Positions 35,479-44,122 of a stretch of 64,000 nt of DNA are shown here, one piece after another (within the stretch, counting starts at the first letter, position 1; every line of letters begins with the position of its first letter). The notes under the pieces were generated by a model. It was given only the letters and a program-made list of their open reading frames with translations. It made no database searches and had not been told where the DNA came from. The stretch lies in the NCBI GenBank assembly GCA_016705365.1, contig JADIYI010000009.1:659712-723711 (forward strand), read 5' to 3'. The stretch comes from Gammaproteobacteria bacterium. Lineage in GTDB: Bacteria; Pseudomonadota; Gammaproteobacteria; Pseudomonadales; UBA5518. The position numbers and the translations under genes are program-made.

Positions 35479-36126
35479 ATGCATGAAGACATGATTCGGG
35501 CCATCGAAGACCATGTTCTCGATACCCGCTCGGAAACCGGGCGCGAGGCGCTTTCCGGGCGCGTGCTCGATGCCATGCGCCGGGTACCCCGTGAGCGCTT
35601 TGTGCCGCAATCCGAGGCGCGCTTTGCCTACAGCGACTCGCCGCTGCCGATCGGCTTCGGCCAGACCATCTCGCAGCCGTTTATCGTGGCCCTGATGACC
35701 GATCTCATCGAGCCGCAACCCCACCATCGAGTCCTCGAAGTGGGATCGGGATCGGGCTACCAGGTCGCGGTGCTGGCGCAGCTCGTCGAAGCGGTATACG
35801 GGATGGAGATCGTCGCGCAACTGGCCGAGCGTTCGGCCCGGGTGCTGCGCGAACTCGGCTATCACAATGCCACGATCAGGAGCGGAGACGGCTATCACGG
35901 CTGGTCCGAACACGCACCCTTCGACGGGATCCTGGTGGCCGCGGCGGGTTCCGGCGTGTCGCCGGCGCTGCAGCAGCAGTTGCGGGTTGGCGGCAAGCTG
36001 GTCCTGCCGCTGGAAAGCGCGGCCGGATGGCAAAGCCTCGACGTGATCGAGCGTGTCAGCGCGGATTCATTCAAGACACGGCATATCCTGCCGGTGCGTT
36101 TCGTGCCGTTGACCGAGAAGCACTGA
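35479..36126 (+). CDS. pcm: Protein-L-isoaspartate O-methyltransferase
   Basis: 215 residues, repairs isoaspartyl residues in aged proteins using SAM. Visible are VPRERFVPQ, YSDSPLPIGFGQTISQPFIVALMTDLIEP, and the SAM motif VLEVGSGSGYQVAVLAQL, then DGYHGW and FDGILVAAAGSGVSPALQQQLRVGGKLVLPL. The ATG at 35479 gives MHEDMIRAIE; the frame is open far upstream only because it is antisense to the deacetylase gene. surE and rpoS, the frequent partners, are not adjacent. Confidence 0.95.
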   Translation: MHEDMIRAIEDHVLDTRSETGREALSGRVLDAMRRVPRERFVPQSEARFAYSDSPLPIGFGQTISQPFIVALMTDLIEPQPHHRVLEVGSGSGYQVAVLAQLVEAVYGMEIVAQLAERSARVLRELGYHNATIRSGDGYHGWSEHAPFDGILVAAAGSGVSPALQQQLRVGGKLVLPLESAAGWQSLDVIERVSADSFKTRHILPVRFVPLTEKH

Positions 36127-36196
36127 TGGCTTCCGGAGCATCGTGCCGGCGCGCTATCATCCGCGCCATGCTCATGTTCGCGAAACGGCACAAGCG

Positions 36197-36451
36197 ATGA
36201 ACTGCAACACAGCGGAACGCTGCGAGCGACCCGCCGCCGGCAGTGGCACTCGCCTCGATCGGGCGCACGCCGTGGCGGTACCCGCCGAACAGGCCTTCGC
36301 GCAGCAGATCGCCGCGTTTTATCCCTACGCTCACGATCCGGAAAATGCGCCGGGAAGACCGGTGTCCGGCGCGGCTCCCGAGCGCTCGCGCACGGCGGCA
36401 ATGCAACCGGGTTCCGGACTGATGCGCCGCCGCCAGGCGCGCGATGATTGA
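36197..36451 (+). CDS. Small hypothetical protein
   Basis: 84 residues, rich in Ala, Arg and Pro, starting MNCNTAERCERP. No domain is recognised. It is the only plausible gene in the 440-base gap between pcm and the aldehyde dehydrogenase. The codon pattern is weakly coding, so it may be spurious. Confidence 0.3.
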   Translation: MNCNTAERCERPAAGSGTRLDRAHAVAVPAEQAFAQQIAAFYPYAHDPENAPGRPVSGAAPERSRTAAMQPGSGLMRRRQARDD

Positions 36452-36566
36452 AACGCCCGCCGTTACGGCCCCGTAAGATTCCGCCAATTGCCCCTCCATG
36501 GGCCGCTGGCTATAGTGACTCGCCCCTGCCTTTCCCGCAGGCCTGGCGTTCCCGGAGGTTCGGTTC

Positions 36567-38111
36567 ATGTCCATCTACACACCGGTAGTGAAAGACGGCG
36601 AAACGCGCCGCGTACTGCAACTGCGCAGCCCGATCGACCTGGAACCGATCGGCGAACTGGTGTGCGCCAGCCGCGAGGATGTGCAGGGCGCGCTGGCGCG
36701 GGCACGCGCCGCGCAACCGGGCTGGGCGGCGAAGAGTTTCGCCGAACGCGGCGCCTACATGAACAAGGCCCTCGAAGTATTGCTCGCGCGCCAGGACGAG
36801 ATCGTCGATACCGTGGTGCGCGAGACCGGCAAGGCGCGCGCGGATGCACTGAGCATGGAGATCTTCGCGGCCGCGGATTCGCTGTGCTATTACGCGAAAA
36901 ACGCCGGCAAGTTTCTCAAGCCGCGCAAGGAGCGCGTACACGGCCTGCTCGGGATCATGAAGCAGTTGCGCATCGTGTACCGGCCGCTCGGGGTGATCGG
37001 CATCATCACGCCCTGGAACGGACCGTTCATTCTCGGCATGAATCCGACGGTTCAGGCACTGATGGCGGGCAACACGGTATTGCTGAAGGGTTCCGAGGTC
37101 ACACCCTTTTCCACGCAACTGGTCGAGTCGATATTCCGCGATGCGGGCCTTCCGCAAAACGTTCTGCAGGTCATCATGGGCGATGGCGAGACCGGCGCCT
37201 GCATCACCGAGGCGGGTGTCGACAAGGTCTCGTTTACCGGCAGCGTACGCACCGGGCGGATCATTGCGCAGAGCTGCGGGCGGCAACTCATTCCGTGCAC
37301 GCTCGAACTCGGCGGCAAGGACGCGATGATCGTGTGCGGGGATGCCGATATCGATCGTGCGGCTGCGGGTGCGATAGTCGGCTCGTGCATGAACACCGGG
37401 CACTACTGCTGCGGCACCGAACGCATCTACGTGGTGGAAAAGGTCTACGACGAATTTCTCGCCAAGGTCATCGAGGGCACCCGCAAGCTGCGCCAGGGCG
37501 CGGATCTCGGTTTCGAGGAAGATGTCGGCGCGGTGTTCTGGGACCGCCAGATGAGCATCATCGAGGATCATGTCGAGGACGCACGCACGCGCGGCGCGAC
37601 GATACACGTCGGCGGGCAACGCAATCCCGGGCTCAAGGGCCTCTATTACGAACCCACCGTGATGAGCAACGTCGATCACGACATGAAGATCATGCAGGAG
37701 GAAACCTTCGGACCGATCCTCTGCGTGCAGAAAGTGCGCGACGTGGAGGAAGCGATCCGGCTCGCCAATGACTCCCCGTACGGCCTGAACGGCAACGTGT
37801 GGACCCGCGACAAGAACAAGGGCTTCGACATCGCGTGCCGCATCGACACCGGGGCGGTGTCGGTGAACGATATGGCGATGTCCTACGGCGTGCCTGCCGC
37901 ACCGTTCGGCGGGCGCAAGGAAAGCGGTGTGGGGCAGGTCAACGGCGAAACAGGGGTTCGCGGCTATTGCCACGCGATGCCGATCCTGATCGATCGCTTT
38001 GGCGGCAAGGAACTGGCCTCGGGTTATCCCTACACGCTGAAGAAAGCCGAGGGCATGAAAAAGCTGATGAACTTCCTGTGGGGCACCCCGATCGGGCGCT
38101 GGCTGTCCTGA
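36567..38111 (+). CDS. Aldehyde dehydrogenase family protein
   Basis: 514 residues, NAD(P)-dependent oxidation of an aldehyde to the acid. Motifs: GVIGIITPWNGPFILG, LKGSEVTPFS, FTGSVRTGR (nucleotide Gly), the general-base ELGGKDAMIV, and the active-site loop NTGHYCCGTERIYV where one of two adjacent Cys is the nucleophile. PILCVQKV and NDSPYGLNGNVWT complete the fold. The C-terminal 50 residues (LKKAEGMKKLMNFLW) are unusual and may bind membrane. A catabolic neighbour set (phosphatase, TetR, SnoaL) follows on both strands, but no aldehyde substrate can be named. Confidence 0.92.
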   Translation: MSIYTPVVKDGETRRVLQLRSPIDLEPIGELVCASREDVQGALARARAAQPGWAAKSFAERGAYMNKALEVLLARQDEIVDTVVRETGKARADALSMEIFAAADSLCYYAKNAGKFLKPRKERVHGLLGIMKQLRIVYRPLGVIGIITPWNGPFILGMNPTVQALMAGNTVLLKGSEVTPFSTQLVESIFRDAGLPQNVLQVIMGDGETGACITEAGVDKVSFTGSVRTGRIIAQSCGRQLIPCTLELGGKDAMIVCGDADIDRAAAGAIVGSCMNTGHYCCGTERIYVVEKVYDEFLAKVIEGTRKLRQGADLGFEEDVGAVFWDRQMSIIEDHVEDARTRGATIHVGGQRNPGLKGLYYEPTVMSNVDHDMKIMQEETFGPILCVQKVRDVEEAIRLANDSPYGLNGNVWTRDKNKGFDIACRIDTGAVSVNDMAMSYGVPAAPFGGRKESGVGQVNGETGVRGYCHAMPILIDRFGGKELASGYPYTLKKAEGMKKLMNFLWGTPIGRWLS

Positions 38112-38118
38112 GCGCTCG

Positions 38119-39126
38119 CTAGGCCGTGTAGCGCTCGCGCAGCACGCGCAGTTCCATCTCGCCGATACCGAGCGCATCCGCCAGGAAGCGCTCGCTGGTG
38201 CCGTGGGTACGCGCGATTTCATCGAAGCCGGCACGCAGGTACTCCGCACGGGTCTGCATCATCGGCAGGATCTGGTCGACGTCCAGTTTCTTTCCCCCGC
38301 CCCCGGCATATTTGCGCCGCACCCGCTCGATTTCACGTTCGATCGGAAAATACCGCGCCGACAGCAGGTAATCCTCCAGGATGTCGTGCTCCGCGACGCC
38401 CAGTGCCGCGAGTATCATCGCTGCACCAAAGCCGGTGCGGTCCTTGCCGGCCGCGCAATTGATCATGAACCCGCCCTCGTCGAGCGCGAGCAATTCCTCG
38501 AACATGCGCCGGTATTGCGCGCTGTGGTGGTGCACGAACTCGCGGTTGACGGACTCCATGAACGCCGCCATGTCGGCCGGGGCCACGTTGCCACCGGCAA
38601 CCTGCTCGAAAAACGACACGTTACTGCCCGGGCTGATGGTGATCGACACGATCCGCGTGGCGGGAGGCAGCCGCATGGGTTCGACCTGCAACTCCTCGGA
38701 ACGCCGGAAATCGCAGCACACGCGGATATCGAGCGCGGCGACGTGCGCCTGGTCACGCTCGCTGAGACCCGCGGTGTGGCCGGAACGGAACAACCTGCCC
38801 CAGCGCACCCGACGGCCATCGGCAGCCCGATAACCGCCCAGATCGCGGAAGTTGGTGCCCCCTTCGAGCGGCACATCGCGTTGTGCCGCGGTGATCGGCT
38901 CGCCCCGCTCCGGCGTCAGGTGGAAATAATGCCTCTGCCCGTCGCGCGCCACGTTGACGCGCACGCCGGAGCTCGCGGCACCGGCCACCGGCACGGCCGC
39001 TGCGGCCGCATCCGGGCGCGCATGAGCGCGGACTTCCACCGGGCGCTCGCTGAACTCCTCGGTCCACGACAGCAGGTATTCGCCATCCGCGGTCCGTTCC
39101 ACATGAATCGGAAATGCCTTGCTCAT
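38119..39126 (-). CDS. Tyrosine-protein phosphatase (Y_phosphatase3 type)
   Basis: 335 residues. An N-terminal immunoglobulin-like region (1-75) precedes the phosphatase domain: PLEGGTNFRDLGGYRAADGR, WGRLFRSGHTAGLSERD, CCDFRRSEE, and the P-loop MINCAAGKDRTGFG (C-x5-R). It ends with MELRVLRERY. The PTP family includes MptpB-like enzymes and dual-specificity phosphatases that act on phosphotyrosine or phosphoinositides. It starts at ATG 39126, four bases overlapping the TetR gene stop, so TetR and phosphatase are one transcript. Confidence 0.88.
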   Translation of the reverse strand: MSKAFPIHVERTADGEYLLSWTEEFSERPVEVRAHARPDAAAAAVPVAGAASSGVRVNVARDGQRHYFHLTPERGEPITAAQRDVPLEGGTNFRDLGGYRAADGRRVRWGRLFRSGHTAGLSERDQAHVAALDIRVCCDFRRSEELQVEPMRLPPATRIVSITISPGSNVSFFEQVAGGNVAPADMAAFMESVNREFVHHHSAQYRRMFEELLALDEGGFMINCAAGKDRTGFGAAMILAALGVAEHDILEDYLLSARYFPIEREIERVRRKYAGGGGKKLDVDQILPMMQTRAEYLRAGFDEIARTHGTSERFLADALGIGEMELRVLRERYTA

Positions 39127-39734
39127 CGTTTTTCCGGCTCCGCCCCGAGGCCGCTGTTCCAGAACGTGTTGGTCAGCCGCGTAATGAATTCCACCTGTCG
39201 CTCCGTCGCTTGCGCGCTGAGCGGGTCGATGCCGAGCAAATCTTCGTAGAGCGGCGCCATCGTCACATAGGACATCACGATATTGTTGAAACCCATGATG
39301 ATCCACGGCAGCAGCCCGCCATCGTTCGCGGCGAGCCCCGCGTCGGCCGCCGAGGAGCTGCTCGCGATCAGCGGTTTGAACAGGCGCTCGGAGATCATCG
39401 CGCGACACGGACCGCCGCAAAGCGCCTCGTGCTGGAGAAGGCGCGCCAGGTTGGGATTCGCGATGTGCATGCGTATCAGGCGTTCCTGCCAGGCGGCGAT
39501 CCGTGGCCGCGTGATCGGTCCGTTCTGCAATTCCCTCAACGGCTGATTGAAGCGATCGAGCAGGCGCTCGAGTACGGCCTCGTACAGTGCTTCCTTGTTG
39601 CGGAAATGGTTGTACAGGCTCGGCGAGCGTATCCCGACGCCGTCCGCCACCTCGCCGAGCGATGCGGCCTTGTAGCCTTTTTCCGCGAACAGGGCTTCGG
39701 CGACGTCGAGCACGCGCTCGGCGGTTGATTTCAT
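39123..39734 (-). CDS. TetR/AcrR family transcriptional regulator
   Basis: 203 residues. The N-terminal helix-turn-helix runs ERVLDVAEALFAEKGYKAASLGEVADGVGIRSPSLYNHFRNKEALYEAV, followed by a ligand-binding helical domain (residues 60-200). It is divergent from the SnoaL-like gene and could control both directions. Effector not known. Confidence 0.9.
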   Translation of the reverse strand: MKSTAERVLDVAEALFAEKGYKAASLGEVADGVGIRSPSLYNHFRNKEALYEAVLERLLDRFNQPLRELQNGPITRPRIAAWQERLIRMHIANPNLARLLQHEALCGGPCRAMISERLFKPLIASSSSAADAGLAANDGGLLPWIIMGFNNIVMSYVTMAPLYEDLLGIDPLSAQATERQVEFITRLTNTFWNSGLGAEPEKR

Positions 39735-39786
39735 CCGGGTCTCCGTTGCAAACGGGATTGCGCGCGAGGGCCGGCAGTATATAGCA

Positions 39787-39803
39787 TTGGGTCAACCGCC
39801 CAA
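39787..39803. promoter_or_regulatory. Possible TetR operator
   Basis: A five-base inverted repeat, TTGGG and CCCAA with a seven-base spacer, lies in the 81-base gap between the TetR and SnoaL genes. The arms are short, so this is only a guess. Confidence 0.25.
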
Positions 39804-39815
39804 AGGAGCTCGTCC

Positions 39816-40259
39816 ATGAATCACGATCGCGCCATCGAGAACCTGCTGTACCGCTACGCCGAGCTCATCGACAACGGTGATCTCGAAGGCGTGGCACGAC
39901 TGTTCGAGCACGGCGAGATTCTCGCCCCTGAGGCCAGCAGCGGCGTCAAGGGCTATGCTGAAGTCCTCGCGATGTATCACAAGTTCACGCGAATCTATCC
40001 GGAAACCGGCACGCCGCGCACCCGTCACCTGACCCACAACGCCATCATCGAGGTCAACGAGGCCGGTGACCGTGCCGAGGCCCGCTCCTGTTTCACGGTT
40101 TTCCAGGCAACCGACGCATTGCCGTTGCAGCCGATCATCTCCGGGCGCTATCACGATGTATTCGATCGCGTTAACGGTGCATGGCATTTCCGGACGCGCA
40201 CGATGCTATCCGACCTCCATGGCGACCTGAGCCAGCACCTGTTGTCCGACGCCCCCTGA
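39816..40259 (+). CDS. SnoaL-like / nuclear transport factor 2 family protein
   Basis: 147 residues with the SnoaL_4 pattern: AIENLLYRYAELIDNGDLEGVARLFEHG, then TRHLTHNAIIEVNEAGDRAEARSCFTVFQ, YHDVFDRVNGAWHFRTRTM. The cone-shaped fold binds small hydrophobic molecules and may act as a hydratase or isomerase. It has a good AAAGGAG ribosome site. Its location next to TetR, a tyrosine phosphatase and an aldehyde dehydrogenase hints at degradation of a xenobiotic or steroid-like compound, but that is speculation. Confidence 0.85.
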   Translation: MNHDRAIENLLYRYAELIDNGDLEGVARLFEHGEILAPEASSGVKGYAEVLAMYHKFTRIYPETGTPRTRHLTHNAIIEVNEAGDRAEARSCFTVFQATDALPLQPIISGRYHDVFDRVNGAWHFRTRTMLSDLHGDLSQHLLSDAP

Positions 40260-40310
40260 ATACACACACCCGGATGCGGGGCCGAGACGATTCGCAGGCA
40301 CTGCGCCCAC

Positions 40311-40341
40311 AAAAAGCAAGACCGGCGCGAAGCCGGTCCTG
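40311..40341 (-). terminator. Rho-independent terminator of rpsT
   Basis: On the minus strand GACCGGC, loop TTCGC, GCCGGTC followed by TTGCTTTTTG. It lies about 50 bases beyond the rpsT stop. Confidence 0.85.
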
Positions 40342-40388
40342 CGGAAGTCGATGACTGGCGGCCCACGCGGGTCACCAGCGGCGTGGGT

Positions 40389-40667
40389 TCAGGCGGCTGC
40401 TTGCAGCGCCAGCGCCTTGATCTGCGCGTTCAGCCGGCTCTTGTGCCGCGCGGCCTTGTTCTTGTGGATGATGCCCTTGTCGGCCATGCGGTCGATCACC
40501 GGAACGGCTGCAACATAGGCGGCCTGCGCCTTGGCGGCATCGCCTTCGCCGATTGCCGCAACGACGCGCTTGATGGACGTGCGAACCATGGAGCGGAAGC
40601 TCGCGTTATGCTGGCGATGCTTCTCTGCCTGGCGTGCGCGCTTCTTTGCCTGCACAGTATTTGCCAC
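40389..40667 (-). CDS. rpsT: 30S ribosomal protein S20
   Basis: 92 residues, all-helical and very basic. It begins MANTVQAKKRARQAEKHR, the S20 N-terminus, and includes SFRSMVRTSIKRVVAAI, MADKGIIHKNKAARHKSRLNAQI. It binds 16S rRNA near helix 9 and 44. The gene is monocistronic, with a clear promoter upstream and a terminator downstream, in the usual position next to proB, obgE, rpmA, rplU. Confidence 0.98.
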   Translation of the reverse strand: MANTVQAKKRARQAEKHRQHNASFRSMVRTSIKRVVAAIGEGDAAKAQAAYVAAVPVIDRMADKGIIHKNKAARHKSRLNAQIKALALQAAA

Positions 40668-40708
40668 GTTTGAACCCCTGAAATTCTGACCGGGAAAAAG
40701 GACGCGGG

Positions 40709-40737
40709 ATTATTCAGTGTTGCCTGGCCAGTGTCAA
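40709..40737 (-). promoter_or_regulatory. Sigma-70 promoter of rpsT
   Basis: On the minus strand TTGACA (40732-40737), a 17-base spacer and AATAAT (40709-40714). This is nearly consensus and places the transcript start about 35 bases ahead of the ATG. Confidence 0.8.
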
Positions 40738-40768
40738 GGCAACGGGGAATATGCACGGCCGCGAACGC

Positions 40769-41893
40769 TCACAGCACCACCAGGTTATCGCGGTGGATCA
40801 GCTCCTCGTCGTCCTTGTAGCCGAGCGTCTCCTGGATGTGCCGCGACGCCAACCCCATGATCCGCCTGGCTTCCTCGGCACTGTAGTTGACCAGGCCCTT
40901 CGCAACCTCGCGCCCGTCGGGCCCGACGCACGACACCAGCTCGCCGCGGGTGAACTCACCGCCGACCTCGCGCACCCCGACCGGCAGCAGGCTGCGCCCG
41001 GATTCGCGCAGCACGCGTACCGCTCCCTCGTCCAGCACCAGCCGCCCGCGTACCTGCAGTTGCCCGGCAAGCCATTGTTTTCGCGCGGCCAGCGGCTGCT
41101 GTTGGGTGTACAGGTAGGTTCCGATCTCCTTGCCGGCGGCGACTTCGAGCAACACCCCCGGCGCCCTGCCGCCCACGATCACCGTGTCGGCGCCAGAGCG
41201 TGCGGCGAGGCGCGCCGCGCGCACCTTGGTGCTCATCCCGCCCCGGCCCAGGTTGCCGGCGCTGGCACCGGCCATGTATTCGAGCGCCTCGTCATTGGCA
41301 TCGGCGTGGTGCACCATCGGTGCGGCGGGGTCCAGCCGCGGGTCACGGGCGAACAGACCCGGCTGATCGGTCAGGATCACCAGCACATCGGCGTCGATCA
41401 GGTTGGCCACCATCGCCGCGAGGGTATCGTTGTCGCCAAAGCGGATTTCCTCGGTGGCCACGGTGTCGTTCTCGTTGATCACCGGCACGACGCCGAGCTC
41501 GAGCAGGGTCATCAGCGCGCTGCGCGCATTCAAATAACGACGCCGGTTGGACAGATCATCGTGCACCAGCAGCACCTGTGCGGTGTGCAGACCGTGCTTC
41601 TGGAAAAAGCTCTCCCAAGTGTGTACCAGGCCCATCTGGCCTACCGCAGCCGCCGCCTGCAGGCGATGGACCTCGGTGGGCCGGGTCTTCCAGCCAAGCC
41701 GTGTCATGCCCTCGGCAACCGAGCCCGATGACACCAGCACCAGTTCGATGCCACGGGCGCGCAACGCCGCCATTTGTTCAACCCATTCGGCGATCGCGGC
41801 ATGATGCAGGCCGCGGCCGTTATCGGTCAGGAGGGCGCTGCCAATTTTCACCACCCAGCGCCGGGCGCGGGTCAGGTCACTTCGATCACTCAT
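40769..41893 (-). CDS. proB: Glutamate 5-kinase
   Basis: 374 residues, first step of proline synthesis. The amino-acid kinase domain shows VVKIGSALLTDN, LVLVSSGSVAEGM, VPVINENDTVATEE, FGDNDTLAAMVANLIDADVLVILTDQPGLF and GRGGMSTKVRAA. The C-terminal PUA domain follows residue 280 (GRLVLDEGAVRVL ... GREVAKGLVNYSAEE). proA is not adjacent. It lies 65 bases downstream of obgE on the same strand and is likely co-transcribed, as in Pseudomonas. Confidence 0.97.
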   Translation of the reverse strand: MSDRSDLTRARRWVVKIGSALLTDNGRGLHHAAIAEWVEQMAALRARGIELVLVSSGSVAEGMTRLGWKTRPTEVHRLQAAAAVGQMGLVHTWESFFQKHGLHTAQVLLVHDDLSNRRRYLNARSALMTLLELGVVPVINENDTVATEEIRFGDNDTLAAMVANLIDADVLVILTDQPGLFARDPRLDPAAPMVHHADANDEALEYMAGASAGNLGRGGMSTKVRAARLAARSGADTVIVGGRAPGVLLEVAAGKEIGTYLYTQQQPLAARKQWLAGQLQVRGRLVLDEGAVRVLRESGRSLLPVGVREVGGEFTRGELVSCVGPDGREVAKGLVNYSAEEARRIMGLASRHIQETLGYKDDEELIHRDNLVVL

Positions 41894-41957
41894 GAGGCTA
41901 TTGTGCTCATTCCGCGGCGCTGCGGGCAGGTGTTGCGAGTGGTGAAATTACGCAGGC

Positions 41958-43172
41958 TCAGGGAGCGTAAAAAACCTCGGTATCGCCATCGTCATCATCC
42001 TCGCCCCAGTCCGCCTCATCGGCGGCATCTGCCGCGAGCCCGGCCCGCGCGCGCCGCCGCGCTTCGGCAAGGGCCGCTATGCGCTCGCGCGATTCCGCCT
42101 GCATGCGTTGCTGCACGGCCCGCTCGACGGCAGCCGCCTCGGGGTCGAGTTCCTCGGCCTGCCGCTGCTCCTCGATGTGGCGCATGATTGCCCGGCACAG
42201 CGCTTCGGTGCCATCGGCCGCGAGCGCCGAGATCCGGAACACCGGTGCCTCATGCCATCCCAGCCCGTCGACGATCGCCGCGCAGGCGCCTTCGACTTCA
42301 TCGAGCGGCAGCAGGTCGGTCTTGTTCAGCACCAGCCAGCGCTCGCGCGCGGCAAGGGTTGGGCTGAATCGCTGCAGTTCGCGCTCGATCGCACGGACTG
42401 TTTCAACCGGATCGCTGCCATCGAGCGGCGCGACATCGACCAGGTGCAGCAGCAGGCGGGTGCGCGTCAGGTGCTTGAGAAACCGGATACCCAGCCCGGC
42501 ACCCTCGGAAGCGCCCTCGATCAGCCCCGGAATGTCGGCGATGACAAAGCTGCGATGCTGCTCGACCCGCACCACGCCGAGGTTGGGAACCAGGGTCGTG
42601 AACGGGTAGTCCGCGACTTTCGGGCGGGCCGAGGAAACGGCGCGTATCAGGGTCGACTTGCCCGCATTGGGCATGCCGAGCAGACCCACGTCCGCCAGGA
42701 CCTTGAGTTCGAGCCGCAGGTTGCGGCTGGCTCCTTCGGAACCCGGGGAGTTCTGCCGCGGCGCACGATTGGTGCTCGATTTGTAGCGCGTGTTGCCGAG
42801 ACCGTGAAAACCTCCCTGCGCGACCAGCAAGCGGTCGCCGGCGCGGGCCAGATCGCCGATCACCTCGGCGGTGTCATCGTCCAGCACCGTGGTACCGACC
42901 GGCACCGGCAACAGCAGGTCCTCGCCACTCCTTCCCGTGCAACGGGCACCGGAACCGGCCTTGCCGTTTGCGGCGCGAAACTGGCGGGTATAGCGGTAAT
43001 CGACCATGGTATTCAGCGCTTCGTCGGCGACCAGGTAGATGCTTCCGCCGTCGCCACCGTCACCGCCGTCGGGGCCGCCAAAGGGCACGGCCTTCTCGCG
43101 GCGGAAGCTGACACAGCCACTTCCGCCGTTGCCGGCCTGCACGTGGATGAGCGCTTCGTCGACGAATTTCAT
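41958..43172 (-). CDS. obgE: GTPase ObgE/CgtA
   Basis: 404 residues, essential GTPase for 50S assembly and the stringent response. The Gly-rich Obg domain (1-160) begins MKFVDEALIHVQAGNGGSGCVSFRRE and contains GGPDGGDGGDGGSIYL. The G domain has GMPNAGKST (G1), DIPGLIEGA (G3) and NKTD (G4). The acidic C-terminal tail (DWGEDDDDGDTEVFYAP) is typical of gammaproteobacteria. ATG 43172 is chosen over TTG 43178; only three or four bases separate it from the T run of a terminator hairpin. Confidence 0.97.
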   Translation of the reverse strand: MKFVDEALIHVQAGNGGSGCVSFRREKAVPFGGPDGGDGGDGGSIYLVADEALNTMVDYRYTRQFRAANGKAGSGARCTGRSGEDLLLPVPVGTTVLDDDTAEVIGDLARAGDRLLVAQGGFHGLGNTRYKSSTNRAPRQNSPGSEGASRNLRLELKVLADVGLLGMPNAGKSTLIRAVSSARPKVADYPFTTLVPNLGVVRVEQHRSFVIADIPGLIEGASEGAGLGIRFLKHLTRTRLLLHLVDVAPLDGSDPVETVRAIERELQRFSPTLAARERWLVLNKTDLLPLDEVEGACAAIVDGLGWHEAPVFRISALAADGTEALCRAIMRHIEEQRQAEELDPEAAAVERAVQQRMQAESRERIAALAEARRRARAGLAADAADEADWGEDDDDGDTEVFYAP

Positions 43173-43175
43173 AAA

Positions 43176-43200
43176 CAAAAACCCCGCCGGTCAGGCGGGG
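43176..43200 (-). terminator. Terminator or attenuator between rpmA and obgE
   Basis: On the minus strand CCCCGCC, loop TGACC, GGCGGGG followed by TTTTTG. It ends three bases before the obgE ATG, and its GGGG is the only Shine-Dalgarno-like run, so folding would hide it. Confidence 0.8.
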
Positions 43201-43221
43201 TCCGATGCATGCGCTGCGGGC

Positions 43222-43479
43222 TCAGGCCGGAACGATACTGACCGTGCGGCGGCTGCGCGGGCCCTTGATCGTGAACGCCACGCGTCCATCGGCCTTCGCG
43301 AACAGCGTGTGATCGGTGCCACAGCCAACGTTTTCGCCGGGGTGGAACTGCGTACCGCGCTGACGCACGATGATGTTGCCGGCTTTCACCACCTGGCCGC
43401 CGAATCGCTTCACGCCGAGCCGCTTGCTCTGCGAATCGCGTCCATTGCGGGTGCTGCCACCTGCTTTCTTGTGTGCCAT
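43222..43479 (-). CDS. rpmA: 50S ribosomal protein L27
   Basis: 85 residues. MAHKKAGGSTRNGRDSQSKR is the L27 N-terminus that reaches the peptidyl-transferase centre, then LGVKRFGGQVVKAGNIIVRQRGTQFHPG and GRVAFTIKG. The gene follows rplU by 18 bases. Confidence 0.98.
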   Translation of the reverse strand: MAHKKAGGSTRNGRDSQSKRLGVKRFGGQVVKAGNIIVRQRGTQFHPGENVGCGTDHTLFAKADGRVAFTIKGPRSRRTVSIVPA

Positions 43480-43497
43480 GACTTTCTCCTTTGCGTC

Positions 43498-43812
43498 TTA
43501 ACCAGCGGATATCCCGGTAATCCGGACTTCAGTGAACCATTGCCGGTGCCCGGTTTCACGCTTGTAGTGCTTGCGACGGCGGAACTTCATGATGCGCACC
43601 TTGTCGTGACGACCATGTTGCAGCACCTCGGCCGATACCGTGCTGCCGGCCAGGTAGGGACTGCCGACCTGCACCTCGGCGCCGGCACCCACCAGCAGGA
43701 CCTTGTCGAAATTCAGGGTTTCGCCGGTAGCGACTTCCAGCTTCTCGAGTTTCAGGACTTCGCCTTCCTTCACCCGGTGCTGCTTGCCACCGCTCTCAAT
43801 GACCGCGTACAT
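43498..43812 (-). CDS. rplU: 50S ribosomal protein L21
   Basis: 104 residues. MYAVIESGGKQHRVKEGEVL is diagnostic, then VLLVGAGAEVQVGSPYL, KVRIMKFRRRKHYKRETGHRQWFTEVRITGI. The ATG at 43812 gives the normal start; the frame is open 90 bases further without homology. First gene of the rplU-rpmA-obgE operon, with a GGAGAA ribosome site. Confidence 0.98.
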   Translation of the reverse strand: MYAVIESGGKQHRVKEGEVLKLEKLEVATGETLNFDKVLLVGAGAEVQVGSPYLAGSTVSAEVLQHGRHDKVRIMKFRRRKHYKRETGHRQWFTEVRITGISAG

Positions 43813-43945
43813 GATGATTCTCCGTTTTCGCGCCTGAATGCATTTGTAAATTACCCCTCGAGGGGTTTGTGCGGCGAGGATTCGCCGGGGCATTCCAGGC
43901 ACCCCGGGCCAGGATCAAGGCAGCGGGGTTTGTTCAGGGCCGCGA

Positions 43946-43975
43946 ATTCTAGGTGATAGGCCCCCGGCCGGGCAA
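43946..43975 (-). promoter_or_regulatory. Promoter of rplU-rpmA
   Basis: On the minus strand TTGCCC (43970-43975), an 18-base spacer and TAGAAT (43946-43951). The leader to the ATG is about 125 bases and carries a palindrome, ACCCCTCGAGGGGT (43851-43864), that could fold as an RNA hairpin. Confidence 0.6.
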
Positions 43976-44122
43976 GTCGTTTGATGCCGTGAATAATCCT
44001 GTCTTCGCGCACCGTCGCGCGGGCGCCCCGTTAGCGGCGCACCGAATCCCGGTTTCCCGGCGGTTGACAGCCCGCCGCTGCGTTCCTAGCATGCCGTCGC
44101 CCCAGTGAAACGCAGCGCATCG

